Origin: a virus
DNA: 29,342 bases
Virus record (IMG/VR): IMGVR_UViG_3300030012_003403
Coordinates: 1-29,342 of that record
Strand: one strand, 5' to 3'
The notes beneath the pieces were generated by a model that saw nothing but the letters and a program-made list of their open reading frames with translations, did no database searches and was not told where the DNA came from. Position numbers and translations under genes: made by a program. Below, one piece after another: positions 1-9,349 of this stretch. Every line of letters begins with the position of its first letter. Positions within the stretch are counted from its first letter, which is position 1.

Positions 1-565
1 CTTTGTCAACTAAAACTTTTTTCTGTTGTGCGGAAACAGCTTGTATAGACTTTTTGATCGAGTCTATCTGAGCGTTCATATTTTTACCGCTAGGATTATA
101 AGCTGCAGCAAAAGCACCTGCTGCAAGATTTTTAATAGGGCTACGCATAGGCATACCCGGTGGCTTTGTTATATAAGGATTATCATATATACTTGGCGCT
201 TGAGGATCATAACCTGCGTCTATAGTGTCTGGAATACCATCACCATCTTTGTCGTCAGGAGTACCTATTGACTGCACAGAGTCTGGTATTCTATTCCCAT
301 CTTTATCAAACTCAGGAAACTCACCTTTATTAACCGCTCTTCTAGCTTCTCCTCTAGAATAACCAGCGTCTCTAAATTCTTTTTTATCTTCTCTTTTTTC
401 TTGTCTAGCTGCTTGGCGCTCAGCTGCAGCTTTAGCCATAGGCTCAGCATACTTTTCGTAAGTTTCCATTACAGTATCTGCTAGGTCATTCATACCTGAA
501 GTGCGATCACCATAAGCAGCTTTGTAAGCCAACTCTCTTAAACTTGTTCCTGTAGATTCAGCCAT
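1..565 (-). CDS. Partial virion-module protein with DxDG-type repeats (C-terminus off the window)
   Basis: The reading frame is open from the ATG at 565 to the left edge (188 codons), so the 3' end is missing. The start lies 2 nt past the stop of the upstream gene. The N-terminal half is charged and rich in Lys, Arg, Glu and Ala. Around residues 100-130 there are two DxDxDG-like stretches, DKDGNRIPDS and DKDGDGIPDTID, separated by a short linker. They resemble thrombospondin type 3 or EF-hand-like calcium-binding loops. A Pro-rich segment containing PGMPMRSP follows, then a Gln/Lys-rich tail. It follows the putative ejection protein in the same transcription unit, so a virion or internal-protein role is inferred. 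I do not recognise the family. Confidence 0.8.
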   Translation of the reverse strand, partial: MAESTGTSLRELAYKAAYGDRTSGMNDLADTVMETYEKYAEPMAKAAAERQAARQEKREDKKEFRDAGYSRGEARRAVNKGEFPEFDKDGNRIPDSVQSIGTPDDKDGDGIPDTIDAGYDPQAPSIYDNPYITKPPGMPMRSPIKNLAAGAFAAAYNPSGKNMNAQIDSIKKSIQAVSAQQKKVLVDK

Positions 566-567
566 AC

Positions 568-1221
568 TTACTTCTTTTTAGCTTTTTTAATTTTTCTTTT
601 TGGTCGTCTTTTCATAGGCATACCACCAGCGTATTGCATACCAGCGCTAGCTACGTTTCCAATACCACTCATAATCATAGCGTTATTATCAGCTACCATT
701 TGTTGATTAGCCGCTGTCTCACCCATACGCATACCTAGTATAGTTTCGTCTCTTGCTAACTCTCTTTGCTGTCTTGAGGCTTCACCTGCAGCTCTTTGTG
801 ATTGTACGCTAGCGGCGCCTTGAGCTTTCATACGTTCGTTAGCAGCTTCTTGCTGACCTATACTAGCTGAAGCTCTAGCAGCATCTTGTGTAGATTTATT
901 TGCCATAGCTTGAGCAAGACCTGCAATACCAGAGCTACCAGCGGCACCTTTTAAGTTACCCATTATATCTGCTTGAGCTTGTTGATTTTGCCTAGCTTCA
1001 AACTCTGCTTGCTGTGTATTTACTTGTAAGTCTTCAAAAGTGTTTTCTAAATCTTCGTATGGATTAGTTATTTCTTGATCTTGAAAAGCTTGTAAAGCTT
1101 CTTCTTGAGCAGCTTTAGCTGCTTCTAACTCATCTTTAAGTTTTTTTCTTCTGCTTAACCCAATACCTATTTGAGCTAAACCAGCTGCCGCACCTATTAT
1201 TGCTACTGTTGCAAATGCCAT
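568..1221 (-). CDS. Ala/Gln-rich putative internal virion (ejection/cargo) protein
   Basis: This 217-residue protein starts with a hydrophobic Ala/Gly/Ile segment (about residues 2-22), followed by SRRKKLK. A long low-complexity helical region rich in Ala, Gln and Glu comes next, with strong coiled-coil character. Near residue 190 is a second small hydrophobic Gly/Ala/Met stretch. The C-terminus is extremely basic (KRRPKRKIKKAKKK). One short hydrophobic end plus a long Ala/Gln-rich helix is typical of ejection proteins and internal cargo proteins of podovirus-like phages, and the position after the tail genes fits. The basic tail could contact packaged DNA. The function is inferred from composition and context; no catalytic motif is visible. 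Confidence 0.75.
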   Translation of the reverse strand: MAFATVAIIGAAAGLAQIGIGLSRRKKLKDELEAAKAAQEEALQAFQDQEITNPYEDLENTFEDLQVNTQQAEFEARQNQQAQADIMGNLKGAAGSSGIAGLAQAMANKSTQDAARASASIGQQEAANERMKAQGAASVQSQRAAGEASRQQRELARDETILGMRMGETAANQQMVADNNAMIMSGIGNVASAGMQYAGGMPMKRRPKRKIKKAKKK

Positions 1222-1222
1222 A

Positions 1223-1696
1223 TTATTGTTTTTTAATGTATTGTTCGTACTCTTCGTAGTCTTTAGCTACGTTATATTTTTCGAGCTCTATTAAGTCTTG
1301 AGTATTACTAGGATTTGGATGTATATTAATAAATATAGTATCTTCAAGAGCTAATATAACTCTTTTACTACCGCCAGGCGAAACTACGTAGCAAGGAGCT
1401 TCGTACTCTTCTGTTTTATCTTCTGTAGCCACACTAATACAACCTTGCAGTAAAAACCAAACATGTTCTCTTTTATGTATCTTGCCTACAACAGCAGTGT
1501 CTTTAGGCATATACATTTGTCTAACATACACACCATCTGCAAAAGTGTGCTCTAGTGGCGCTAGCTTATTACCAAGACCGTTGTTATCGCCAGCTACAAT
1601 ATTACTATCGTTGGCTGCAGACAATAAGTCTTCTTCAAGCTTTTGTATTTTACTTCGCATAGCTAGCGTACGCTCAGTTTTCTGTAATTCACTCAT
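1223..1696 (-). CDS. Cupin-like beta-barrel protein
   Basis: This 157-residue protein has a charged helical N-terminus (about 1-45) and then a beta-rich domain. The segment GKIHKREHVWFLLQG (residues 71-85) resembles cupin motif 1, with His74 and His78 as possible metal ligands. YVVSPGGSKRVI (about 103-114) resembles motif 2, but its usual histidine is Arg112. A further histidine (His126) closes the barrel in FINIHP. Small cupin proteins occur beside the tail genes of many uncultured marine phages; their role is not established. It could be a structural barrel on the tail or a small metal-binding enzyme. The gene lies between the small structural gene and the putative ejection protein in the minus-strand unit. 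Confidence 0.8.
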   Translation of the reverse strand: MSELQKTERTLAMRSKIQKLEEDLLSAANDSNIVAGDNNGLGNKLAPLEHTFADGVYVRQMYMPKDTAVVGKIHKREHVWFLLQGCISVATEDKTEEYEAPCYVVSPGGSKRVILALEDTIFINIHPNPSNTQDLIELEKYNVAKDYEEYEQYIKKQ

Positions 1697-1726
1697 TTAA
1701 TTAAATTTATATGTTTACTATTACAC

Positions 1727-2101
1727 TTATTTGCTACTTTCAAATACGTCTGTAGCTATGTTAAATAGTTCTATTTTTTTATTACTATTGTTCTCTAGTT
1801 TTATTTCTGCAAAATATCCCAGCATGTGAGAGTTGTTTGTAGCCGCTTCTTTACTAAAAAATATAAAGTCTCCTACTGCAGCCATAGCAACTAAAGAGTC
1901 TTGATTAACAACTATAGATCCTCCGCTAGCTGTTCTTGTTATAGTTTTTATAGGTCCAGCTTTTACAATATCGTTATACGTTAGTACAGTGTCTACCGGA
2001 TGTGTAGTTACACTAGCTGAAGCGTAATACAGTGTGTCACCTATTTGAACAGATCTATTTATCTGTGTTGTAAAATTATATGTTACTTCTATTACTGCCA
2101 T
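1727..2101 (-). CDS. Small conserved structural protein downstream of the giant tail protein
   Basis: This is a 124-residue, beta-rich protein with alternating hydrophobic residues. Its ATG overlaps the TAA of the 2114-residue gene (TAATG at 2099-2103), which implies translational coupling. The segment VGDFIFFSKEAATNNSHMLGYFAEI and the C-terminal IELFNI...VFESSK resemble small proteins found after stabilization/tail genes in marine Bacteroidota phages. I know no assigned function. Coupling to the giant protein suggests a virion component made in similar amounts, possibly a tail-barrel or appendage subunit. Confidence 0.75.
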   Translation of the reverse strand: MAVIEVTYNFTTQINRSVQIGDTLYYASASVTTHPVDTVLTYNDIVKAGPIKTITRTASGGSIVVNQDSLVAMAAVGDFIFFSKEAATNNSHMLGYFAEIKLENNSNKKIELFNIATDVFESSK

Positions 2102-5100
2102 TACGATAAGAGTTGTGTCATTCCAGATGAGTTTGCACCAGTTGCTTTTACGTAAAAGTATATTGTTGTTGCTTGAGCAGCTACAAAACCTGGAGGTGGA
2201 TTAAAAAATACTTCTATAAATAAAGTTATTGGAATATTACTACCGGTAAAAGTCAAGCCTTGAGGATTATTGTTTGTTGGTGGAAACGATGTTCCGTTTT
2301 GTTGAAATAAAGTTTGTTTAATAAATATAAAAGGAGCATGACTAGCTGGCGATATACTAATACTGTCATAGCCAGAGTTTATAAAGTTTACAGCTAAACC
2401 TCTATTAGTTCCACATGAAATTCTAAATGAGTTAACAAGATTTTGTGTGTTTATAAAAGGCGTACCAGTAGATACTGTAGTTAATGTTTCGTCTTGCGTA
2501 CCACCTGTCTGCCAAGTATTAAGAGTTGTGTTTATAGTATAATTGCTACCAGCTGTTATTCCGCTAAACGAAAGATCTGTATTGTCAGCTATTGAAGTTG
2601 CCGCTGAAAGTTCAAACGTAGTCGCGTTAGTTATACTTGCAACTGTAGTTCCAGCCGCAACGCCAGCGCCTGTTACAGTATCTCCTACGCTAAAAAAGCC
2701 AAGTGTATTGCCAGTTACACCTGTACCGACAGGAAGTTCATCTAAAACAACTGTAGCGTCGCTAGTTACAGCTCCATTTACTTTACCTGTAGTTTCAGCA
2801 AAAAAATGACCTTGACCACCATGATTATAAGACTGTAGTATACATTTAACATTGTGAATACCTCTAATTTTAGAATTAGTTTTATCGTTTGGCCTATCTT
2901 CATCGTCACTTCTATTTTTTAAAGTCATAGCTATAGGCACTTGATAAGATAAGTTTGCGTCAACAGTAGTGTCTGCAAAAACAATACTTACTATTACAAA
3001 GTTGTCAGGCGCATAAGCAGAAGTTGAATTAGTAAAAGTAACAGCTTTAAGCGGTTTATTACCAGCTTCAGTGTTAAGAGTAATACCGTTTGTTCCATGC
3101 GTGAAAGTTGTTCCAGAAGCAGCATCACTTGTATCGCCTGACGTACCACCAGTAACAAAAAAGTCTTCCGCGCTAATACCATTATTTTCTGTTGGTAATA
3201 GATTTATAGTTGTAGTAGGGCTTTGCGAAGGAGTAAATGTTACTGTACCGGTTGCAGTATCATTGCTGTTAGCAATTGACTGTAGATTATTAATTAAAAT
3301 AGAACTATCTATGTTGTAGACGTTAGCTTGACCACTTACGTCTTGTTGATCAACAATTTCAACTTTTACGCTAAATGTAGAACCTGGAGTAGTGTCTCCA
3401 GCAAAGCTTCTAGATGTAGTTCTAGCTATACCTTGAACAGAAAACTCTTGAGAATCAATATTACCCGACGCATCAGCTGCTAAAGTTTGATTTGTAAAGC
3501 TTGATGTAACGCCTTTAAAATAATTAAACCATTTACCTTCTTTTTTTATAAACTCTAAAACTTTACCACTCTGTAAATCTGTTTCTACAGAAGAAGCAAA
3601 CCAACCATTTTTAGAAAAGTTGTTATAATATTGTTGATCTGCAAAAGTTAAACTAGCTCCAGATCCTACTGTAGCAGCTACCGCAGCTGTCAACGTTAGA
3701 GCCGTACCACTTATCGCTTGAACAGTACCTACTTCAACACCAGTTGTTGTTAAAAACACAGTTTGACCTACCGCTATAGCATCGTTTGATTCTGCTAGCG
3801 TAATGCTTGCGCCGCTAGTCACTGCTGAAGCACTATTTAAAACTACAACGTCAGGTTTTAATACTCTTGATTGTGTGCCTTCATACTTTAAATACTGAAA
3901 ACTTTTAACAGAGCTAGGCGAGTCGTTAAATATAGTAGTAACGGTACTATTTGAAAAAGTACCATGAGTAACAATAACACCTAGTGGAACAACGCCTGTT
4001 GTAGCGTTAGATATTGTTATTGTAGGTTCTGCAACAGTTCCACCTACACCAACCACAGTAGTATCTTCTGGTATTATTCCAGTAGACACATAACTATTAC
4101 CGCTTGAGATATTTGAATGAAACACTTTATCGCCAGCTTTTATGTTTGGATTTATAGGAGAGTTTACTGGTATAACTGTAGCGCCAGCAGAAGCACTAGA
4201 TCTAACACCAGCGACAATACCATAAAAAGAGTTTCTAAAAGACTCAATTGAGTGTTCGTATATATTACCAAATTTAAAAGTATAATATTCGCCGTCTAAG
4301 CTAACGCCAGCTTCAGGAGCATACGATTTAAAACTAGACCAACCATTAACTTTTTCGTTAAACGATATTGTGTCTACAGTCTTAGTGTTAGGCTGTGTAT
4401 TAGAAAGGCTTGTTGTACCTCTGCTAAGATTAGAGTGTATAGATAAATCATATTCACCTAGTCTATCATTAAAGCTACCTATACAAACTAAAGCTTCTTT
4501 TAACGTATCTTTAAAATAATCAGACATGCCATATTCAGATATTGGCGTTAGCCCATCGTTAGACAGTCTTAAAACTGCACCTCTAAATTTATCTGTAAAA
4601 TAAACTCTATAACCACTTACAACTACAGACTCTGGATTATTAGAAACTCCATATTCACCTGAAAAAGGTATTGCTGTCCCAAGAACCTGTGTGTTTGAAG
4701 TTACGTTTGTGTTACCATCAGCGTTAAATAAAGCGTTCTTGTTAGCTAAAACTTTCAATACTTTATCTTCACACAAAGCAACTATATCAGTATCTCTAGC
4801 TACAATTTTTTGTATACTACCATACACTGGATTTAAATCTTTTGTAATAGGCTCTGCTTGTATAAATTGATTCAGTCTGTTTATTCCTGATGTAGAGTTG
4901 TATATTCCAGAAAATATAAATCCATGCTCTCTTTTTTCTTCTTTATAATTTTCAAATACAGTAGAAGCTTTAACACCATTAGCTATAGTGGGTGCATTAA
5001 AATCATCTCGTATTCTATCAGATTCTACTCCGTTTCCAAAGCTATAGCAGTTAAACCAAGGTAAAACAACTGTAGCAGCATCAGCTGTATTACCAGCACC

Positions 5101-8100
5101 TTGAGGATGTGTAAACTTTTTTATAAATACTGTAGTATTATCTGCTCCAGAAGCACTGTTATTGTAAGAACCAGTATCATTTTCAAAGTGTATTTCAGAT
5201 ACGTTGATTGACCCGTCTTTTTGTTTAAAATGAAGAGTTCCTAAATAAGAGTCATTTTGAAAAGTAAAAGCTCCACCTAAAGCATCGTTTGGCGCATTAG
5301 GAGCGTCGCCATTAACAGATTTAAAAGTCAAAGCCCAAGCTTGTTTAGCATGATCAAAAGTTATAGTATTTACAAATAAAGTAGCAGCAGTGTCGTAGTT
5401 AGTACTAGTTGTATTGTATTTTTCTGAAGTAAGCTTAACAGAGCTAGCTGCATTAGCCACATAATCAAAGCCAAAAACTTCATCACCTGGATTAACCCAC
5501 TCGTGTATAGTTTCTTCTGTAAGTTGTATAGGATAACATTGACTAGCTTCGTAGTATAAGTTAACATCTCTGTCAGGTGATGGTAACACTTCAAATATGG
5601 CAGCGTCTGCTGTTGCAGGACTAGCTGCGGTGCCAGTAGGATTATTACTATTGTTTAGTTCTCCTGTGTTATTTCCTGACAAAAGATTAGTTATATTTTT
5701 AACTTTAACAAAAAACTTTCCTTCTTTGTCAGTTTGACTTATTGCTGGATCAGTACCGTCTGGCGCTTCATTTTTTATATCAAGAACTTTTATTTTATTA
5801 GCTACAGTTTTGTAAGTAGTAGCCCCACCGTCTCTTGCTTTTTTGATAGATAAAAAGTCTCCTTCTTGCACTTTGTTTCTATCAGAAGAATTAAAAGCTA
5901 AATAAACAAATTTATTATCAACATCACCAGCATCTTCGCCTAAACTTGTTGCGGCGCCGTTAAAGTTATAAGATCTATGTAAAACTAAATTATAGTATTC
6001 ATTTGAAGTTTCTTTAATATAGAACTTATAATGCGTGGCCCAGTTAGGCGCTAAAGAAAGTATAGTGGCTTGTAGCTTTAAATGTTGATCAGACAAATCT
6101 ATAGACGAAGTTAAAGAGCTATTTTTATCAATCAACACAGCTGTTTCTCTTCCTAAAAAATCTTTATATACTACACCAACTTGGTAAGTTCTTTGGCTTT
6201 TTATAGACTCTTTAGGCGTGCCAGCGCTAACGCTACCTAAGTTTCTTATGGCTAAATTTATTTCTGGTCTTAATGTTTTTCTACCACCGTCAGAATTAAC
6301 TTCATCTATGGTTAAATCATAAGCTTGAGTGTAGTTTGCGTATATCAGCCTATTAGCACTTATAGCTTGGCACTTAGCTGTTTTTGGAACGTTGTCGTAA
6401 CTTCTTAATAGTTGATTAGAAGGTATAGTAGATCCAAATTGCTCTGCATCCATAGATATGCTACCTTTGTTAACAGCAGTAACCCACTGATTAGCTCCTA
6501 AGCCTACATAAGTAGAATCTAAAAGTAAAGTTTCGCAAATAAAACCTTCTGCGTCAAATTCACTATCGTTAAATCCTAAGTTGTTTCCTAAAGCATTTGT
6601 AGATAAAAGCTTATTTCCTTTTATATTTCTAACAAAATAAATATTAGGTGATATATCTTCTTTATAAAGTATGTCTACACTAACAGCGTCTAGCGGCATG
6701 TTTGCTGGCGCAAAATTTTGTAATTTAAAAAACGAAATGTTGTTTTCCATGCCTTTGTTAAAGGCTTCTTTAGAATCATAAGAGTATGTTCTAGGTAAAA
6801 AAACAGGATTTGTAAATGGTGATAAAGAAGAAACTTCACCGTCAGGATAAACATATCTATAAGCAAACCTTACAAAGTTTTCTTTAAATAGTTTTTCATC
6901 TTCACTAGCAACTCTAGTTATTGTATAATCTTCGTTTGCGTCATCAAGCGTACCTTCAATGCTAGTCACAGATACTGTTATTGAGTCTGAAGAAGTATTA
7001 CCTGTTAAGTCAACTATAGTACCTCTAAGAAATATAGCTGCATCGTCATGGTCAGTAACTAAAACGTCATCACCAATAGCAAAAGCATTAGCTTGAGTAG
7101 TATTAATTGCTACTTCATTGCCTACCGTAGCGTTTAATCCACTAGATCCTAAGTTTATAGCACCAGTCGTTATAGCAGTAGTAGAAGCAAATAAAAAGTC
7201 TGTATTTCTAGAGTTATCAGTAGCTAACACTTTAAGCGGCGTAATAGGTGCAGGCCTCATTACTGAAACATGTTCTAGTTTCATAGGCGTATTATATCTT
7301 TCTGCAGTACCGCCTACGTTTGCATTACCATCAGCGCTTTCGTTATATATAGCGTTCCAAAAGTTATTATCTAAACTAGATTCGCTTGAAGTTGGAATCA
7401 TTAAATGTGTAGTATTAAATATACCACCTGGATTAGATCCGCTTATAGTACCTTTTAAACATCTTTCAATGTTTATTTTTTTAGGTTCATTTCTTCCGTC
7501 AGTAAAAAACAGCATGCCGTCAAATATATCTATAGCTGTTATTATATTAGTTGGCGTTGGCGTTAGTATCTCACTGCCGTTAGCGTCAGTATATAAAGCT
7601 TCTGTTCCTGATTCAAAGTTTAATATTTTTGGCTTTGTAAAAACTAAAACTACACCAGCATTAAATTGAGCACTAGTTAAAACCGTAGCTTTGTTAGTAG
7701 TTATTTGAACGTGATTAGTGCTAGAAGCATCTACAGATTGAGTGTCTTGAAAATCATCGACCGCTATACCTGTTACTTCTACATCATCGTATTGACCAAG
7801 CCAAACACTATTGCCGTTAGCATCTACAGCATCTACCTTCATGCCAATTTCTATACCATTGTAATCAACGCCAGAATTGTTAGCTCCGTTTATTGTATCA
7901 GAAGAAGTGTAGTTAGCTATTCTTAATCTGACCTCGTAAACATCAGTAAATACTGGCAATATAGACTGACCAGGCAACCTATAAAACGCTTCACTTGGAG
8001 TTGCTTCAAATATACAGTCAGATCTTATTCCAGCGTAAAAAGTTGTTCCATCTGAGCTGGCGCCTTCTACAGGACCAGCAGCATCCTTTACAAAATAGTA

Positions 8101-8445
8101 AATTCTATCAGTAGTAGTATCTTCTTTAACACCTACAACTTGAGCTGGTGAATATGCAAAAGTTACTCTATCAATATTTTTAGCGCCTGTGTATAAAGAC
8201 TCAACGTTTTCAAAAACATATCTACCTGCGCTTCCACTACCATCTTTGTAGTTTCTTGGCTTTTTAAATACAGTGTTGTCTAAAAATTTAGTGCTTAATA
8301 AATTTTCAATAGCACCAACATCAGAATCTTCTGAAGTTGAAACACTAATATTCATAGCATCTCTATACTCATTAGGCGGCAATAACCTTTCATCAAGGTC
8401 TTTATTCATCTTGCCTTTAATAAAACTTCTATTTAATTCAGGCAT
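2101..8445 (-). CDS. Giant stabilization/tail-barrel protein (P22 gp10-type N-terminus)
   Basis: This protein of 2114 residues takes up more than a fifth of the window. The N-terminus (RSFIKGKMNKDLDERLLPP, then NEYRDAMNISVSTSEDSDVGAIENLL) matches the conserved start of the stabilization proteins of podovirus-like and crAss-like phages, which are related to the P22 gp10 packaged-DNA stabilization family. A long Asn/Ser/Thr-rich, beta-strand-rich body follows with no signal peptide and no visible enzyme motif. At least four Thr/Ser/Ala/Gly-rich stretches with the pattern VGD.V.....G..V..I..TT.TLS.A lie at about residues 428-495, 1420-1495, 1538-1602 and 1897-1962; they look like degenerate beta-sandwich modules. 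It follows the connector gene after 3 nt. It most likely forms the lower tail or muzzle assembly. The C-terminal 700 residues could be an adhesin region. Confidence 0.8.
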   Translation of the reverse strand: MPELNRSFIKGKMNKDLDERLLPPNEYRDAMNISVSTSEDSDVGAIENLLSTKFLDNTVFKKPRNYKDGSGSAGRYVFENVESLYTGAKNIDRVTFAYSPAQVVGVKEDTTTDRIYYFVKDAAGPVEGASSDGTTFYAGIRSDCIFEATPSEAFYRLPGQSILPVFTDVYEVRLRIANYTSSDTINGANNSGVDYNGIEIGMKVDAVDANGNSVWLGQYDDVEVTGIAVDDFQDTQSVDASSTNHVQITTNKATVLTSAQFNAGVVLVFTKPKILNFESGTEALYTDANGSEILTPTPTNIITAIDIFDGMLFFTDGRNEPKKINIERCLKGTISGSNPGGIFNTTHLMIPTSSESSLDNNFWNAIYNESADGNANVGGTAERYNTPMKLEHVSVMRPAPITPLKVLATDNSRNTDFLFASTTAITTGAINLGSSGLNATVGNEVAINTTQANAFAIGDDVLVTDHDDAAIFLRGTIVDLTGNTSSDSITVSVTSIEGTLDDANEDYTITRVASEDEKLFKENFVRFAYRYVYPDGEVSSLSPFTNPVFLPRTYSYDSKEAFNKGMENNISFFKLQNFAPANMPLDAVSVDILYKEDISPNIYFVRNIKGNKLLSTNALGNNLGFNDSEFDAEGFICETLLLDSTYVGLGANQWVTAVNKGSISMDAEQFGSTIPSNQLLRSYDNVPKTAKCQAISANRLIYANYTQAYDLTIDEVNSDGGRKTLRPEINLAIRNLGSVSAGTPKESIKSQRTYQVGVVYKDFLGRETAVLIDKNSSLTSSIDLSDQHLKLQATILSLAPNWATHYKFYIKETSNEYYNLVLHRSYNFNGAATSLGEDAGDVDNKFVYLAFNSSDRNKVQEGDFLSIKKARDGGATTYKTVANKIKVLDIKNEAPDGTDPAISQTDKEGKFFVKVKNITNLLSGNNTGELNNSNNPTGTAASPATADAAIFEVLPSPDRDVNLYYEASQCYPIQLTEETIHEWVNPGDEVFGFDYVANAASSVKLTSEKYNTTSTNYDTAATLFVNTITFDHAKQAWALTFKSVNGDAPNAPNDALGGAFTFQNDSYLGTLHFKQKDGSINVSEIHFENDTGSYNNSASGADNTTVFIKKFTHPQGAGNTADAATVVLPWFNCYSFGNGVESDRIRDDFNAPTIANGVKASTVFENYKEEKREHGFIFSGIYNSTSGINRLNQFIQAEPITKDLNPVYGSIQKIVARDTDIVALCEDKVLKVLANKNALFNADGNTNVTSNTQVLGTAIPFSGEYGVSNNPESVVVSGYRVYFTDKFRGAVLRLSNDGLTPISEYGMSDYFKDTLKEALVCIGSFNDRLGEYDLSIHSNLSRGTTSLSNTQPNTKTVDTISFNEKVNGWSSFKSYAPEAGVSLDGEYYTFKFGNIYEHSIESFRNSFYGIVAGVRSSASAGATVIPVNSPINPNIKAGDKVFHSNISSGNSYVSTGIIPEDTTVVGVGGTVAEPTITISNATTGVVPLGVIVTHGTFSNSTVTTIFNDSPSSVKSFQYLKYEGTQSRVLKPDVVVLNSASAVTSGASITLAESNDAIAVGQTVFLTTTGVEVGTVQAISGTALTLTAAVAATVGSGASLTFADQQYYNNFSKNGWFASSVETDLQSGKVLEFIKKEGKWFNYFKGVTSSFTNQTLAADASGNIDSQEFSVQGIARTTSRSFAGDTTPGSTFSVKVEIVDQQDVSGQANVYNIDSSILINNLQSIANSNDTATGTVTFTPSQSPTTTINLLPTENNGISAEDFFVTGGTSGDTSDAASGTTFTHGTNGITLNTEAGNKPLKAVTFTNSTSAYAPDNFVIVSIVFADTTVDANLSYQVPIAMTLKNRSDDEDRPNDKTNSKIRGIHNVKCILQSYNHGGQGHFFAETTGKVNGAVTSDATVVLDELPVGTGVTGNTLGFFSVGDTVTGAGVAAGTTVASITNATTFELSAATSIADNTDLSFSGITAGSNYTINTTLNTWQTGGTQDETLTTVSTGTPFINTQNLVNSFRISCGTNRGLAVNFINSGYDSISISPASHAPFIFIKQTLFQQNGTSFPPTNNNPQGLTFTGSNIPITLFIEVFFNPPPGFVAAQATTIYFYVKATGANSSGMTQLLS

Positions 8446-8448
8446 GTA

Positions 8449-9348
8449 TTAGTGTTTTATATGTTTAGCTTTACCTCTTAATTGTTGTACTATTTCTTGT
8501 AGCTTAATATTTGATAATCTAAGCTTAGCAGTTCTTTTTGTAGCAAAAGCTTCACGTCTAAATCTTTGTATTATAAACTCAGGTATATTAGCCCTAGTAG
8601 TTAGTATAGCATATGCTATATTTTTGTACATTGCTTCTTCAGCAAACTTATGTACTTTCATTTCAGCATCTGTTCCTAAACTATCACTAATATAATCTAA
8701 TATAACTGTTTTACCAGATAAGTTAGAGCTAAAATGTATTTTACCTTTTTTATCATCAATATAAAAACTACCGTTTACTTGAGCTTCGCTTGGCTCTATA
8801 CCGTAACGTTGACCAACAATATCATTGTATATATCGTCGTCATAATCATAGTTAGCTGTTTGATTTTCTGCAGGACTTGATCCTTTGTATTTAGTCCAAG
8901 TGTCAGAGTCTGATGTTTGTATTTCATCGGTGCTGAGTGTATAGCTACCATCAGCTCCTTGAGTTATAGCGTCTGGATTACTACTAAGTCTAGTTGGATG
9001 TATTATTCTTTTAATACCAGCGCCGTCAGAAAACGAAAGCTTAACATAGTTGACATAATCGTGTGGTAATACCATTTGCAGAGTTGCAGGCACTTCTATT
9101 TCTTGCGCTTTAGTAGATTTAAAAACGTCAAAGCTAAATTCTTGCAAAGCTCTTTGCGCATGAAACGCTACGTCAGCTCTTCTAACTTTACTTAATAATT
9201 TTTCTTCACCAACGTACGCTAATATAAATTGATTTATAATATGTTGTAATGAAGTAAATTGATAATTACCATAATCTTCATCGCCACTGTTAAAACTATT
9301 ATCTGGTCCTTCGTAATAGTTTCCTGTTGTTCCTTCAAATAATCCCAT
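8449..9348 (-). CDS. Head-tail connector / tail ring protein
   Basis: This is a 299-residue protein. After an acidic N-terminus comes an alpha-helical segment (FILAYVGEEKLLSKVRRADVAFHAQRALQEFSFD, about residues 42-75). The conserved-looking LPHDYVNYVKLSF (about 93-105) and a beta-rich core follow. The C-terminus is helical and very basic (RFRREAFATKRTAKLRLSN). This pattern of helix pair, PxDY-type motif and basic helical end is typical of neck, tail-tubular or ring proteins of podovirus-like and crAss-like phages (P22 gp4 / T7 gp11 functional class). It sits between the other connector gene and the giant stabilization protein, as expected for the neck. The exact ring position cannot be told from sequence. 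Confidence 0.75.
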   Translation of the reverse strand: MGLFEGTTGNYYEGPDNSFNSGDEDYGNYQFTSLQHIINQFILAYVGEEKLLSKVRRADVAFHAQRALQEFSFDVFKSTKAQEIEVPATLQMVLPHDYVNYVKLSFSDGAGIKRIIHPTRLSSNPDAITQGADGSYTLSTDEIQTSDSDTWTKYKGSSPAENQTANYDYDDDIYNDIVGQRYGIEPSEAQVNGSFYIDDKKGKIHFSSNLSGKTVILDYISDSLGTDAEMKVHKFAEEAMYKNIAYAILTTRANIPEFIIQRFRREAFATKRTAKLRLSNIKLQEIVQQLRGKAKHIKH

Positions 9349-9349
9349 A

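Noticed and set aside
2543-2809. 88-codon plus-strand frame
   Set aside because: Antisense shadow of a Thr/Val-rich part of the giant gene.
7118-7669. 183-codon plus-strand open frame
   Set aside because: It lies wholly antisense inside the giant stabilization gene, has no promoter or leader, and its protein is a hydrophobic shadow of the Asn/Ser/Thr/Ala-rich coding strand.
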